The notes: a model not told the origin generated them from the sequence alone. DNA of 64,000 bases from Dipodascopsis uninucleata var. uninucleata (GCA_030568195.1 JAJLTO010000004.1:1178001-1242000); one strand, 5' to 3'. Counted from the first letter of the stretch, positions 36,724 to 49,057 are shown. Made by a program: numbers and translations.

Positions 36724-39156
36724 TCATGATTCTGCGTCTGTTTCAAGACCTTCTATAGCTTCCTTGATCACATGACTAGCTTTAGGATCAAGATTGAGTG
36801 CAGCGGTGAAATGGCGAATAGCATTTTGTTTCTCGCCTCTGACCTTATACAGCCTACCAAGCAGATAATGAACGCTAGATTCATCAGGAGCCAAGTTCTT
36901 TACAATTCGGAGCTCATCCATACATGCTTGATACCTCTTCATACTCATCAATAGACGTGCCTTCTTAAATCTTGGGAGAGCGCTCGTAGGTTGTAACTTG
37001 CAGGCTATGTCATACTGAACTAGTGCATCGTCTAATCTCATCAATTTTTCAAGAACCATTCCAATGCAGCATATTAAAACAGCATTCCCAGGGTTAATTA
37101 ATGCCGCCTGCCTGAAATGTTGCTCAGCCAAGTCGAATTTTCCGGTCTTCAAAAATACCATACCAATACCATACCATGCATTATAATGGCGCCATTCTGC
37201 ACGCATGGCTAATCTAAATGCATTTTGCGCACTCTCAAACTCTTCGTTAGCAACATGCTCATGTCCTTGCAAAGTGTATGCATATGCGAATGTTGGATCT
37301 AGGAACGAGGCCCGTCTAAAACATTTCAGTGCTTGATCATGCTCCTTTTGGAGACTGAAAGAGTTACCAATAGCGACCCATGCTTGCGGTGAATTACGGT
37401 CAATATCGGCTAGTTCATGTGCCAAGAAGCTCAATTCAACATCCTTTCGTAAATGCCATAAAAGGGTAGAGTAAATTTCCATGTCTTCGACGCGTGTTGG
37501 GTCAATTTGCCGCAACCGTCTAAAAGCTTGCTCCGATTCTTTGTATCGTACAATCTCAAAATAAGCTTTACCAATTTGACTCAAGACATAAGGTGTTTCT
37601 TGATGGTTTGCCGACAACGACATGAAAGCTTGTAGGGCAGCTCGACATTCATAACGCGAAAGAGCTAAATGACCTACAGCTAGAGTTTGGTAGAGTGAGA
37701 GCATAGTTGCTTCGGCTTCTATTCGCTCAGAGTCATCTGTAGGAACCTTGAGCGAAACAGAACTTCCTGTGGGATTACTGTTCACATCAGTGGCTTGAGG
37801 TGAATCCGCTCCAGAATTTCCATTTTGTCCGGTGCTTGAGCCATCGGAATAATCTTCAATTCCAGAAGTACGCCTCTCATCAATCGAGGGATTTAGCTTT
37901 GATTTTAAGAGTCCTGACCGTAATCGGTCACGTAAGGCAGAGCTGGCGCTTGTACCTGGACTAGTAGAGGCAGAAGTGCCCGAACCAATAGCTGGGGTTG
38001 ATGATGGTGTAACTGATCCGTTGCCAACAACGTTCGTGGCTCTACCAAGTGCAGAATGAGTTCGTGTTGCTGGTGATGTGCCGCCTGACGTTCCAGCTGA
38101 TGCAGACGAAGGCACCTGGCTAAGGCGTGAGCTTCGCCTAGTTGGCATCAGCTCTGTTGATCGACGACCTTCTGTAGCACTAGAAGTACTTGAAGACTTT
38201 GCATGAGAACTGCGCCTAGGTGCATCTGGAACTTTCAGACGTGAGGACCGCGCCTTGGATGAACGACCAGGATCAGAAGGTGTCGCAGAGATCGGTGTTT
38301 GATGAGATGAGGACGATGAGGACGGCGATGCAGATGTGCCGTGCATGACTGCATCTTCGTCATTGCCATTGTCTGTCATTACACTATCAGCACCATTGCT
38401 CATTATAGGTAACTCAGATGCCGTTGATGTTTCGAGAACGTGATGGAGCGACTTTCCTGGAAATAAAGATGATCCCTCACGCCTTATGATGAATTGCTGT
38501 GATGTATCTTCATTAGCAGTGATAGGATCAACAAATGGATCATGATTTTGCGAATTTTCAATGCTAGTAAGGTCATCGCCGTTATCTAGCCATGAGGCCC
38601 GAGCTACTATCATGGCCTGCGTAACTCGATATATATTGCCTACTCTTATATTGACACCAAGCTTACAAAGGCCATCAAATGCCTCCCAAAGAAAAGGATT
38701 TGAGCTTAATGCTGCCGAATAGCATTCCATTGCCTCCTTAGAATCGCCGAAATTCCTATATAAGTGACCTAAGAGACACTGCACCGATGAAAGATCTGGT
38801 AATACTTGACGTTCGGAATCTGAATGACTGTATATATGATTTGCAGATTTTGGCCACAAAGATCGACCACGTTCAAGAATCTTGCAACCCTGTCTAAATT
38901 TTCCTAGTTTCAAACAACATAACGCATATATGTAAACACATCCAATATGCTTCTTGTCTTCGGTCAAACGCATGGCTGACTTGTATCGCTGACGAACATA
39001 ATGACAATGTGCTAGAAGATGTATGCTTTCTAAATCCGATGCATCTTCGGCTGCGAGCCTTTCAGCTGCAAACAGGGCATTGCTGTCCAGTCCATTGTCG
39101 AGTGAGTACCACACGACCTTACGAAGTTGAGATTTAAGGAAAGTAGCCGTAGGCAT
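36724..39156 (-). CDS. CDC27: Anaphase-promoting complex subunit 3 (Cdc27), TPR protein
   Basis: Single exon; from the ATG at 39156 it codes for 810 residues starting MPTATFLKSQLRKVVWYSLD. The N-terminal TPR block (LDSNALFAAERLAAED, LSSVQCLLGHLYRNFGDSKE) is the homodimerisation half of Cdc27. A long Ser/Thr/Pro linker at about 200-470 follows, rich in potential phosphosites. The C-terminal superhelix of consecutive TPRs runs from about residue 490 to 800 (PQAWVAIGNSFSLQKEHDQA, AYTLQGHEHVANEEFESAQ, AWYGIGMVFLKTGKFDLAEQ, HYLLGRLYKVRGEKQNAIRH). This part matches APC3, which binds the IR tails of Cdc20, Cdh1 and Apc10. The complex ubiquitinates cyclin B and securin. An in-frame TTG at 39163-39165 is not a likely start. 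Confidence 0.93.
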   Translation of the reverse strand: MPTATFLKSQLRKVVWYSLDNGLDSNALFAAERLAAEDASDLESIHLLAHCHYVRQRYKSAMRLTEDKKHIGCVYIYALCCLKLGKFRQGCKILERGRSLWPKSANHIYSHSDSERQVLPDLSSVQCLLGHLYRNFGDSKEAMECYSAALSSNPFLWEAFDGLCKLGVNIRVGNIYRVTQAMIVARASWLDNGDDLTSIENSQNHDPFVDPITANEDTSQQFIIRREGSSLFPGKSLHHVLETSTASELPIMSNGADSVMTDNGNDEDAVMHGTSASPSSSSSSHQTPISATPSDPGRSSKARSSRLKVPDAPRRSSHAKSSSTSSATEGRRSTELMPTRRSSRLSQVPSSASAGTSGGTSPATRTHSALGRATNVVGNGSVTPSSTPAIGSGTSASTSPGTSASSALRDRLRSGLLKSKLNPSIDERRTSGIEDYSDGSSTGQNGNSGADSPQATDVNSNPTGSSVSLKVPTDDSERIEAEATMLSLYQTLAVGHLALSRYECRAALQAFMSLSANHQETPYVLSQIGKAYFEIVRYKESEQAFRRLRQIDPTRVEDMEIYSTLLWHLRKDVELSFLAHELADIDRNSPQAWVAIGNSFSLQKEHDQALKCFRRASFLDPTFAYAYTLQGHEHVANEEFESAQNAFRLAMRAEWRHYNAWYGIGMVFLKTGKFDLAEQHFRQAALINPGNAVLICCIGMVLEKLMRLDDALVQYDIACKLQPTSALPRFKKARLLMSMKRYQACMDELRIVKNLAPDESSVHYLLGRLYKVRGEKQNAIRHFTAALNLDPKASHVIKEAIEGLETDAES

Positions 39157-42006
39157 CACGACCAAAATTGGTTCCTAGACACGAGGCCAACGGTAGTCAA
39201 GAGTGACAATATATAGAGCAGCAAATATTGACGAAATTATGGAAGAGATGAATTAGAGTAAGTCACTCAGCTGTTAAATATGTAGCTATACGCGATAAAG
39301 TCCTACTAATGTTTCTGCACCAATCAGAGTCACGTAGATACGATAATCAATATGCAATTCTGAAATTCAAAATTTAGCACTATCTGCGTAAATCAGTTAG
39401 TATAGCGGTCACATCTGACTATCACACCAAGTGAGATTATTAAGATAAAACAGTGTACACTCACAATTCCATGAGACTTCAGGCCACTTAACTAAAAAAG
39501 ATATCGGATTAAAAGTCGCTTAGAAGGATGTCCTAAACCCTTTGATCTTCCTTGTCTTACTATATATGCAATCGTTGGCAGATAACAGCTCTTGCTTGTA
39601 AACACGCACCGTGGCGATGGAAACAAACTGGAAATCAGAAGAATGCAAAAGGATTCTTGGAAATTGTATCGATTCTCTTTCAGATAGAATTCAAATAAGA
39701 GTAATCTACACCAAATATTATTGTTCAATCAGTCCGTAATTTGCGTGTATTCACTTTTAGACGTATTAAGATCTTTGCAAGCCGAGGTGATAATATATGT
39801 TGTCTAAGAAAATAGGTATCCAGGTTAGCACATTCACTCGATCCGCTAATAAATTCCAAACAGCAGACTTGATTCTATCGCAGTATTATCCATTCATATT
39901 CCTTATGAGAAGAATTCACTCGTAGAGTCTGCTCTTGATGGCAATATCACCATGGTTACAGTCACTTTTGGCTTTTAACTAAAGCCAATTTATATATCTA
40001 CCTTATTACCAATATTCGACACTTGAGCACACCTCGTATGAACCGTTATGAATGAAGCGATTCAATTATTGACTTTATAGATAGCTCTGTCTTCTAATAC
40101 AATTTAGCTTATGAAATAACTACCTTTTAGTTTCGTGCTCTGAATTCATTTTGTTAGTCTGAACAAACTACCAGAAATATCTGCAGTCAATCAATGAATC
40201 AATTATAACTTACTATCTGGACTCCATAAAATGCATCAATCACTCATCCAACTCAGTAAGGAATATTTCTCTGTATTTCTTTAGAAACCCACTTGAGCCC
40301 TTGCCTTCCTCAGTGTCTCCTTTACTTGAAAACTTACTTTGATTTTTTATGTCGATGTCGCTCTCACTTTTCACCGCTTACTAGAATATTTTAGATCCAG
40401 AAAAATGTGTTGTGCTTTCAATATGCAAATAATATTACAAAATAAATAAAAACATAAACAGTAATCTAGTTACACGAAATCTGTTCTATTCTCATATAAC
40501 CCTTAGCCATGCATTAGATTCTTAATACATTTGCACCATCCCATTTATGGGATAAAGTTCAAGAATGTTCGTATTTATGCTAATAAAGCTATTTGATATA
40601 CTAGGGACCAAGTTACGTGAGATAACAAGTTTAGTAGATAAGCATGACATCATGGAGCTCTGCGTTGACTTCGAGGTATCTATTATTGCTGGTTAACAAT
40701 ATGGAGTTAGCACTGATGGCTCAAGGATGAAGAAGTAGAAGATTGCAATCGATCGCAAACTAGCGAGAAAGCTTTTGGAAATCTCAGAATAGAGGAAGTA
40801 TTCTCACGGGGATGTACACGAGTATACACATAAGGAAAGCACATATACTCTCCCGAGACGCAGTACGCCCATCATTAACAGTGAGAAAAAAATACAGCGC
40901 TGTCCAGACATGAAAGCCAAGGGCCATAACATGCTGTTATTGCGAAAATAGCACTTAATAGCTCGCGATGGTACAATGACAAGGCACGGGGAGCTAAGGG
41001 CAAAAGACAATATACATAGATATAGAGCGACATAGATATGGAAAAGTAGAAGCTCAAAATGGTGAAGGAGAGAGCACGCTATATGCTATCCCTTGTTAGC
41101 TGAATTACTAGTGTTATCGTAGAACTCATGTCATAGAGATACACACCTCTTTTATAGCGATACAATGGTGAATACAATAACTACTATAAATTTTTATAGC
41201 ACAGGCTTAAGTAATGATATTTCTTGACATTGAATACCTACGACAAAAAATCACTTATATTCTCAAGTAAAATTAGTTTCATTTCTATTCGTCTTTTGAT
41301 AAAAGACAAACTAAAAAGTACGATCAAAAACAATATTTTGAATGCAAAGCATCTAAGATATATGCATGTTGTATATATCAAACTATTAATCAACAGTAAA
41401 TAAATAGAGAATAAATAAAATAAATGAAAAAGATTAATAACCAACCAACCAATCCCGATAAAACAGTATCGTTGCAACTAATATATCACATACAAATACA
41501 TACTTCCTCAAAAACAAGAAGACTAATATAAATAAATAAAATAAATCGATATAAGGAACAGTAAGTCAAAAGATTTCTTGGCATATCAAAGCGACTATAT
41601 AAATTTTAACAATTTAATAAGAGGTAAGACGATAATACTGCCAGCGTTTTGATTTTCTCGACGTGTCCGTAACAATTATGATAATCAAAAAAAGACTAGG
41701 AAGAAAAACACGAAACAACAGAACTTATTCCTCATAATGTGATTCAATTTTAATTTGAAGTCTTTTTGTGTCGTCAAGAACTTCATAAAGGCACGAATGT
41801 TCTGCTCTTCATATACCAGAACTTGTCAAGTACTGTTAATCTCTGTCATTCTGTGGAAAATGTATATCAATTAGATCTTCCTTGTAGTCCAAATTTGAAG
41901 CTCTATCGAAGACTCTTTCTATACTGTTTCGCTATTATACTGTAATTTAATTTAGACATTGATTTGAATAAAATTCAAATCATTCCTAGACTAGACATTT
42001 ATATGA
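39157..42006. other. Spacer between APC3 promoter and homeobox 3' end
   Basis: About 2.85 kb with no convincing gene. The 1.2 kb next to the homeobox stop is strongly A-rich on the plus strand (T-rich in the sense of the gene), fitting a long 3' UTR. ORFs at 39492-39728, 40804-41057 and 41238-41477 show no recognisable features. Confidence 0.5.
41960..41982 (-). repeat. Hairpin just 3' of the homeobox stop codon
   Basis: TGATTTGAAT at 41960-41969 and ATTCAAATCA at 41973-41982 are perfect inverted 10-base arms around AAA. They start 25 bases after the stop codon of the homeobox gene, so the hairpin would be in its 3' UTR. Confidence 0.6.
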
Positions 42007-43041
42007 CTAGTACTTAGAGCTTACTGTAGTTGAAGATCCACTTGAGGTAGAACTAGTATTTGCATTAGCCTCTTTGTTCAATGCCGGAAGACGACGTCTT
42101 CGAGCATTGATAAACCAGTTGCTTATTTGGTTCATAGTCAAACCAGTCTGATGCATCAGCATACTCTTCTCCTCTTCAGTAGGATAAGGATGCTGAACAT
42201 GCCCATTGAACCAATTTCTTAAAATATCAGTAACATGCTTCGGAAGATTTCCTCGTCGTTTCTTGTGAGGTATACTAGATTCATCTCCTAGAACACTGCT
42301 AGTACGGGGCGATACAGTACTATGTCCAGAAACACCAACTGCAGACATTTGTTGCCTTTGCATAATCTCTGGAGTAGCTGGGCCATAAGGACTATGATGT
42401 CCATAAGAATCTGTTGATGGATAAGTAGGAGGCGAAGGAGGATAGTAGGTCGAAGGAGGAGAGTATGTTGAAGGTTTCATTCTGTAAGATTCTAAACGCT
42501 GCTGATGCTGGCGTTGGTATTCAGGAGCATATTCTTGCATACCACCATAGTAGTATGATCGAGGCTGATAATCAACTGGTGATGCAGAAGAAGCAGAAGA
42601 AACTGACGAAGCAGAAGAAACTGAACCCGAAGAAGAAATTGATGAGCTCGATGAGATAGAGTAACTTTTCTGCGGTGGTGGAGGTGGTGGTAATGACGCA
42701 CCAGCAGTCAGAGAATAATTATACAAACCAGTTTCTTGCACTGGTATGGAGCTATGTCTGTATATCATACTTCCATCGTGATGTAAACGATCCATTTGAT
42801 GAGGAAGAACATGGTAAGGCTCCAACGTATTATGCTGTATATGGTCGCTTTCATAGGCATAGGCGGATCTTGTTGATGATGATCGGGAAGGTGGCTCGCA
42901 TGATCTTCCGGACAAAAACTCAGGTAGAACCTTCATAAGAACTAACATTAACATATTGATTTTAATTTGACAAAATTGATCGTCACTTACCTCCTGTAAT
43001 GATGGAAGTTGTTTTGGTGGAGATACTGCTGTGACACTCAT
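42007..43041 (-). CDS. TALE-class homeodomain transcription factor
   Basis: Two exons, 42991-43041 and 42007-42930, give 324 residues. The homeodomain at about residues 238-300 has the three-residue TALE insertion between helices 1 and 2: [19 protein letters not shown], then [19 protein letters not shown], and recognition helix [18 protein letters not shown]. In TALE proteins this is the PYP-containing KN homeobox. Upstream are a short N-terminal segment [18 protein letters not shown], created by the splice, and a long Ser/Tyr/Pro-rich region. It is a nuclear DNA-binding regulator; fungal relatives such as PAH1 or CUP-type factors act in development or metal response, but I cannot pick one. 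The 60-base intron 42931-42990 has no stop and is a multiple of three, so an unspliced mRNA would also be translatable. Confidence 0.88.
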   Translation of the reverse strand: MSVTAVSPPKQLPSLQEVSDDQFCQIKINMLMLVLMKVLPEFLSGRSCEPPSRSSSTRSAYAYESDHIQHNTLEPYHVLPHQMDRLHHDGSMIYRHSSIPVQETGLYNYSLTAGASLPPPPPPQKSYSISSSSSISSSGSVSSASSVSSASSASPVDYQPRSYYYGGMQEYAPEYQRQHQQRLESYRMKPSTYSPPSTYYPPSPPTYPSTDSYGHHSPYGPATPEIMQRQQMSAVGVSGHSTVSPRTSSVLGDESSIPHKKRRGNLPKHVTDILRNWFNGHVQHPYPTEEEKSMLMHQTGLTMNQISNWFINARRRRLPALNKEANANTSSTSSGSSTTVSSKY

Positions 43042-45294
43042 TTCGAATATGGCTTATTACAAAGTAATTGAACACAATCACTAAAAATATAATAAATAAA
43101 CCTGTGTACTGTCGGCTGAAGAATGCCAACGATCTATACAAAAAGAGAAGTACGATCAAGAAAATCTAATACAAATTACATTACATGTTAGCTCGTCCGT
43201 TGAATAATAATTTTCAAATGATATCCCGATTGTATACGTCTAAGACAGCCGCTTACAGCCAAAAAAGACACCACCTATAAACCCACTAAAGCCCCAGAGT
43301 AACAATTATACGATATCCACAAGTGTTGCAACAACTGTAATCCAATTTGTCTTCATTTCTTGTATTAGTCACAATGATATATATAGACCTCGCATATCAA
43401 AGTAGAGCATAGAATTATATAAATTTCTATGTGAATTAACTTCATTCCATCGAAATAATCATGATAATCAAAACATATATTCCGAAATATCATTCTAGCT
43501 GTTTTGACGCTACTTTCCATATTTTGCTTCAGTTCGCATGTATACACTTAATTGTAATATGATTTGAAAATCTCGCAAACGACCATATTCAGTTAACTAG
43601 ATCACAATGCTATGGATTTACAACCAGAGTTAAAGACACAAAGCTTTTCTATTATGATATTTTGAATATATAAATCTGCCTGAACAAGGCAGCTTATAGT
43701 ATAGTTATAGTTGATAGCATAAGGACCATACACATCGTGACATTCAAGACAGAAGATAAATCAGCAGTACCAGCTCTGACCCCAATACTTCCGGTAGAAA
43801 ATAGTCATATTGAAACCGAAATAAATGAGCAAGTAAATTCAAAAAGATAGTCACTTACTCTTTAACAATCAAAATCACTGTAACACTTCCAAACGCCCAG
43901 GTGGTTGAGGCTGAAAATCACTCAGAGATGATTGTAGACACAAAAATGATAGTCCAAATAGTAACCACTTGGTGTCTAGTAGATATATTCACATATACCT
44001 ATGCAGAAGTAGGTTCTTCAGTCCAGTTCTTGGCCTTACACAACGTAATAAAGGAGGAATACAGATCGAATGTATATACGATGAATATACACATACAAAG
44101 TGATGAACGATTACCAACCAGAGACGACTTTGCAGCAAATATAAATACAAGTTGACAATTTTGAAAGAGAGTACTTCACCTCCGTAATGAAATCAAAGCT
44201 ATTAAAAAGATAGAGAAAAAAATAAAATATTTATATTATTAGAACCAAGGAAATGAAGAAGCAAATTCCAAGACTCCAAAAAGCGGGAGAAGAGGGAATG
44301 ATATATACTATAATTCTGCACTCTTTAATAATTAGAAATAGAGTAAGTAAATAGATGGACAGATGGCTTGACGAAATTGAAATTACATCAAAAGAGAATA
44401 AAAATAAATATAATTATTTTAACGTAAAAACAAGATTTTATACAGGGTGGTGGCAGAAACGACAAAGGAATAAACCTATATACTGTTAGAGCTTAAACAA
44501 GAGAGGTAGTAGCTGTGGGTGTAGAAGGTTTAAAATTAAATATGAAAATATACATATTAAAAAATAACGAACTCTATAGAAAAAGTAATGAGAAATGAAG
44601 AGATAATACAGACTGGCCGACAGTGCGAGAGGATAGAAAAAGTATATTAGCTGTATATGACGATAAAGGAATATTTAAATTCAAGTGAAGTAACAGCATT
44701 AGGCGTCGAGGCAGCCGAGTTTGCAGTACGGGTTCAGGCTAAGTCAAACGAAGAAACACAAACGCAACAAGCGACATAGACAGATCGAAACGACAGGTAC
44801 TCAGAGCGATGATCTGTTGGTATCTGGTACGCAAATATTTAAAGTTTATATTCTTGAGTATACGAATGCCGGTACCCTCATATTATGACTCGTTAGGAAT
44901 TTATATTACATAGGCAATTTGTCAGGAACGTAAGTAGATCTTTTTGAGTTAGAAACTATATTATACTTACTTTCAGTCCTGCATTAAAGTTTATAATAAT
45001 GCAAACACACATGTTTCATATTTCTTTTACTGTTAGTTTTTTATTGCACTTTGAAGTGTGCTATTTAATAATAATTCAGTTTTACTTCTTTAGACTTCAA
45101 ACAGACCCTCTCTGCAACGATCTCTGAATAGCCATAATATGGCGTGGCCGTTGTCTAGGACACTCTTATTTCTTGAGCAGAATAGATGTAATACAGACTC
45201 TCTGACATGGCCTATATTCTGAATATGGTTATATATTGCACTGTCTAGTATAAAGGAAGGTAAGAGTCGTGCGCTTGTAAAGAAAAATACTCAC

Positions 45295-45510
45295 TGCAAA
45301 AAGTTGTTCATGTAACGAGGTGTCTGATTTTTTTGTGCGGCCAAGAATAAGCGGGATGAATCTTTCTGTGCTGTGAGTATTACTGTATAATTTCTCTGCT
45401 ACAGCCGGCCAAGTCTTGCTAGATAGGGCAACCGAAATATCGAAATTATTTGATGCAAACATAGAGAGATGGCCTGTTACTATATATCGTGGGTGTCCTA
45501 TGAAAGTATA
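45295..45510 (-). other. Exon-like open frame ending at a good donor site
   Basis: A 72-codon stop-free frame that ends exactly at a consensus donor (GTGAGT, 45289-45294). It reads HPRYIVTGHLSMFASNNF, later KTWPAVAEKLYS, RFIPLILGRTK and HEQLFA. The arrangement (aromatic motif, hydrophobic helix, a YP/iPL-like segment, then an intron near the end) resembles the layout of small RNase-like secreted fungal effectors, though the usual Cys of their YxC motif is not present. No start codon or signal peptide exon could be assigned. It may be a relic. Confidence 0.25.
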
Positions 45511-46900
45511 TTATGTCATATATCATGTTATGCTTAGCAAAAGCGGTAGCCATCTTGTCGCGCATGTCTCCTGTTCTGTTATTCGTTCATCACATTTTGA
45601 ATATATTAATATATACACCATTAATTATATTGATATAATAAGGCTTGAAGTTCAAACAATTGCTGTAAAAGATAGCAAGACCTATAGTAGCACAAGAGAG
45701 TAATTCGCCTCTAGAGAAGTGACTGAGATGTGAATGAAGCTCGTTCTGGTTGCCCATGAGTCCACGAGAATCTTCCATAAGATGCACGCGCGTACTTCCC
45801 TGTAAAGGCACGTTCTCCCTACAGTATATCTTAAGTTATATCACTGTGATTATGCCTGAGACTAATAAATCAACTTTCAGCATTTTGTACTCTTTGCATA
45901 TACCATGAACTATGCACAATGCCGCAGTCATAATGCAGTTTCCTCCAATGTATTTCACCAGATCACGTCGTATTGTATGCGATCCGAACGCCATCCTCGC
46001 AAGTCTTCTTGTACTGTATTTTTTAATATGCTAGATCAAATTAATCTTGCTCTATGGAGTTGATGGCTAAATACTATGCTGTCACTGAGGACGACGTGCT
46101 TGACTGTTTTCGCATCTCCATGTAGAGTATTATGCGATTCTGCGGTGACAAGTAAATTGGCAACTTCGCTCCAAAGGACGTGCAATGGAAAAGTTACTAA
46201 CAAATATCTGCGTATTGATTTCCTGTGCAATATGCACTTGTGCCTTAGAGAGCCTTGAGTAAATAATGCAGCATACAATTTGCTAGTCAAATGGGACCGA
46301 TCTATTGAATAATATCCATACCACGACTGAGGCAATAGGCACATTCAGACGGTTAGAAGACAATGCATCAAAGTATAAAGTCAATATATATCGAAGAGAT
46401 GTTTAATATGCAGTATAGCAAAAGGCTCCATATTATGTGTCCAAACAAACAACAGGTATATAAGAAAATCTGCATATGTCTTATCTGGTCACAGTAGATT
46501 TATCCGACTAGATTTATTCGACTACGTCCTTGCAGCTCGCAAATAGATGGACACATAGAGCCTATAGCTTCCGTCTGGTAGCCTGATTCCAGCGTGTGGC
46601 CAGGTTCGAGAAGCTCGATGATGCTAATAGCCGTATCTGTAAGATTCAGTTTCCAACATGAAGGATTAATAAATATAACCAAGATGTAGCGTCTAATTTT
46701 AATATGTCATACAGATCATAATATACTGTTAATGGATTCGATTCATCCTGCAGATATTGCGTAGATCATCGACTAAATTTTTGGTGGTCTACTTGACTAG
46801 TGATATCTCTGGCATATTACGTTAAATATTATTTGCAATTGCGGTCTCAACAAAACCGTCTCTCTCTTTTCGTGACTTTCCGTTTGCCTTTTAGACTGGC

Positions 46901-47116
46901 TTGTATCATTTCTACCGAATATACCTTATAATATTTGGTAGCACGATTAACGCCGCAGAATGGGCATTATTGCATCCTCGTAAATGCATACTCTACTATT
47001 GCAGCGATCGCATGTTGTTCTTTCATCAACTGGCCATTTCAGCTACGCTTGTTGCGGAAGAAGCCGCGATAAATTTTATATCGAGTTCAAGAACAATATC
47101 GCGACGTAGCTCATAA
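46901..47116 (+). CDS. Small ORF with signal peptide and YxC-like motif (effector-like)
   Basis: 71 codons starting MYHFYRIYLIIFGSTINAA, a plausible secretory signal peptide with an AA cleavage end. It is followed by HPRKCILYYCSDRMLFFHQL, which contains a YxC motif, and an Ala-rich helix. The order signal peptide, YxC, amphipathic helix is that of candidate secreted effectors of plant-associated ascomycetes. No conserved domain is recognised. It may be the first exon of a longer gene or a relic of one. HPR before the motif is shared with the frame at 45295-45510 on the other strand. Confidence 0.3.
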   Translation: MYHFYRIYLIIFGSTINAAEWALLHPRKCILYYCSDRMLFFHQLAISATLVAEEAAINFISSSRTISRRSS

Positions 47117-47694
47117 TTCAGACCAGGCAAGGATGCTTGTGTATGGCGCTAAATTTCGGTTGGCTGGTATCCTGCAGAGCATTTTGGACCCTATGTCATT
47201 CTTATTGAGCGCGATGGATCGAGAGCAGAGTTAACGCATCAGCCTATACCATAGTTTCCAGGATTTGTAAAATTTGAATGGGTTATATGACTTGCATAGC
47301 AATCTGCGCGCACATGCATGTAATAGCAATTTCTTCTTACTATGTATTAATACGTCATTACTGTTTGACACACATTAGATAGTTTCTAGCGACAATGGTC
47401 ATTATCAAGATAATCTTAATGTCTCGAAATAGCACTGCCTCTAAATGGCGGATGGTTGTCCAGCTGCAGAAATATAAGTTCATTAGTACACGTTTGAACT
47501 GAACACTAGTCTCGTCGTAGTCTGACAGTGCCGTGGACCACTATTGAGGGTATAGATCGACGATTTGTCAGGGTACATATTATGAGGATTCTCCAGAGTT
47601 GGGTACATATGTGAGCGTGGGATCGAAATAGTAAACTAGCGATCAAAGTACTGAGTTAGCCCAAATAATTATAGCGGAGGAGGCCTCTGTATAA

Positions 47695-48003
47695 ATGGTA
47701 TCTTATTGTACATTGTTAGCCTACTTATTTAACAGCCATATATATAATTGGCAAATGTTAATAATATATTACTTCTCTAAATGTAGCCCGCTGCAGTTAT
47801 ATAATATTAAAAGAGCAATAACTAAACATTTAAATGAACGGACATTGCATAATATTTCCGGGTCCAACTCATCTCGACATAAAGGCTTCAAGTATCTGAG
47901 AAGATATTTAATACGCCGCTACAATCTGTATACTGAGAGAGTTGATTTATGGCTTTCTACTTTGTCGAAAGAGCACAATCAGACAGCTCTTGAGGCCAAT
48001 TGA
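47695..48003 (+). CDS. Hypothetical 102-residue ORF
   Basis: Starts MVSYCTLLAYLFNSHIYNW, weakly hydrophobic, followed by a coherent charged part (KRAITKHLNERTLHNISGS, GFKYLRRYLIRRYNLYTERV) ending KEHNQTALEAN. The composition is protein-like rather than random-frame-like, and a CTGCAG acceptor-like site precedes the charged part. No family is recognised. It could be a small secreted protein, an exon, or chance. Confidence 0.25.
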   Translation: MVSYCTLLAYLFNSHIYNWQMLIIYYFSKCSPLQLYNIKRAITKHLNERTLHNISGSNSSRHKGFKYLRRYLIRRYNLYTERVDLWLSTLSKEHNQTALEAN

Positions 48004-48353
48004 TTATCTCTTACCAAGACCAAAGGTGTGTTGCACTAAAGATAAAATAGAGCCGCAGCAGGAAAATAATTTAGACAGTAACAAACCATAACTGCAATGT
48101 AACTGTATGATTACGGTGTTTTGCTAATCCATGATTGTCAGTCAGATACAACAACGCATGCTACGCAGCGATAGATTGTATCAATAGGGCACTAGGTAAA
48201 GCGCGAGACCTGGAGCAAAATGAAGGAGAAGAAAATAGCTTCTCTAATCAAATCTATAAACTCTTTTCTGAACGTCTCCAGTCCTTTTACATTTGACGAA
48301 TAGGTACATACCCAGATATTAGCCGTTTGGCGCTTGAAGTACTATACCCGTCG

Positions 48354-48377
48354 TTTAAGTTTAGATTTAAACTTAAA
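48354..48377. repeat. AT-rich perfect hairpin
   Basis: TTTAAGTTTA (48354-48363) and TAAACTTAAA (48368-48377) are perfect inverted arms around GATT. The location is inside the gene desert. AT-rich arms make chance more likely than for the hairpin at 50773. Confidence 0.5.
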
Positions 48378-49057
48378 GACGCTAGCAACCCACGTGAGAA
48401 ATAATATTTTCCTAATCACTATGACAAGTCTTAGTTTGCACACTAAGGCTCTTGTGCCATGCTCTGCAGCTTTGAATTTACGGATCATCCCTGTTAATGC
48501 CTGTGAAATGCTGTGCATATCCAGCTAGTTGTTATTTATATCCACTCCTCGATGTCTTCTCATTAAGTTTAAAAAAATAATGCGTTAATAACTTGCATAG
48601 CATGACTAAGGTACTCATGAGATAAACGGACCAAATAGTCCGAGTACAGTTTTCGCACTTGAGTCCACAAGACGGCATACCGGGATAGTCACTGTATATT
48701 GTTCAGTTCGGTTCACCGTTAGGTAACTATTTATTATTACTGACTAATTTATTTAGAGGAGTCAGTACTGCAGAGCGGGTCATATCTTGGCAAATAATTC
48801 AGTTATATCTTGATGTAAAGAGACTATATTCTGGAAGCTTGAGCTGAGCGATGAACTTTTCCTAGTTTCTCACAATTCTATAATTTCGCTTTCTTCCGTG
48901 GCAGAAGCGAACTCTAGTGTGAAGAGTGACATGTCTTCGTCGATTCTCTTGACTGATTCGCACTGGGCTAAAGTTTCCTATACCATAATATTGGTGGCAA
49001 GGGTTAAGTCGATTTGGTTCGGAGCACTGCCTGGAATTATTTATTTATTTTACGCAG

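Noticed and set aside
39157-39165. Start of APC3 three codons upstream
   Set aside because: The codon there is TTG; the ATG at 39154-39156 gives the normal Cdc27 N-terminus.
46580-46640. GGTTCGA motif as a tRNA B-box
   Set aside because: The sequence continues GAAG rather than the CC of a B-box, and no cloverleaf or A-box is visible. No tRNA was found in the window.
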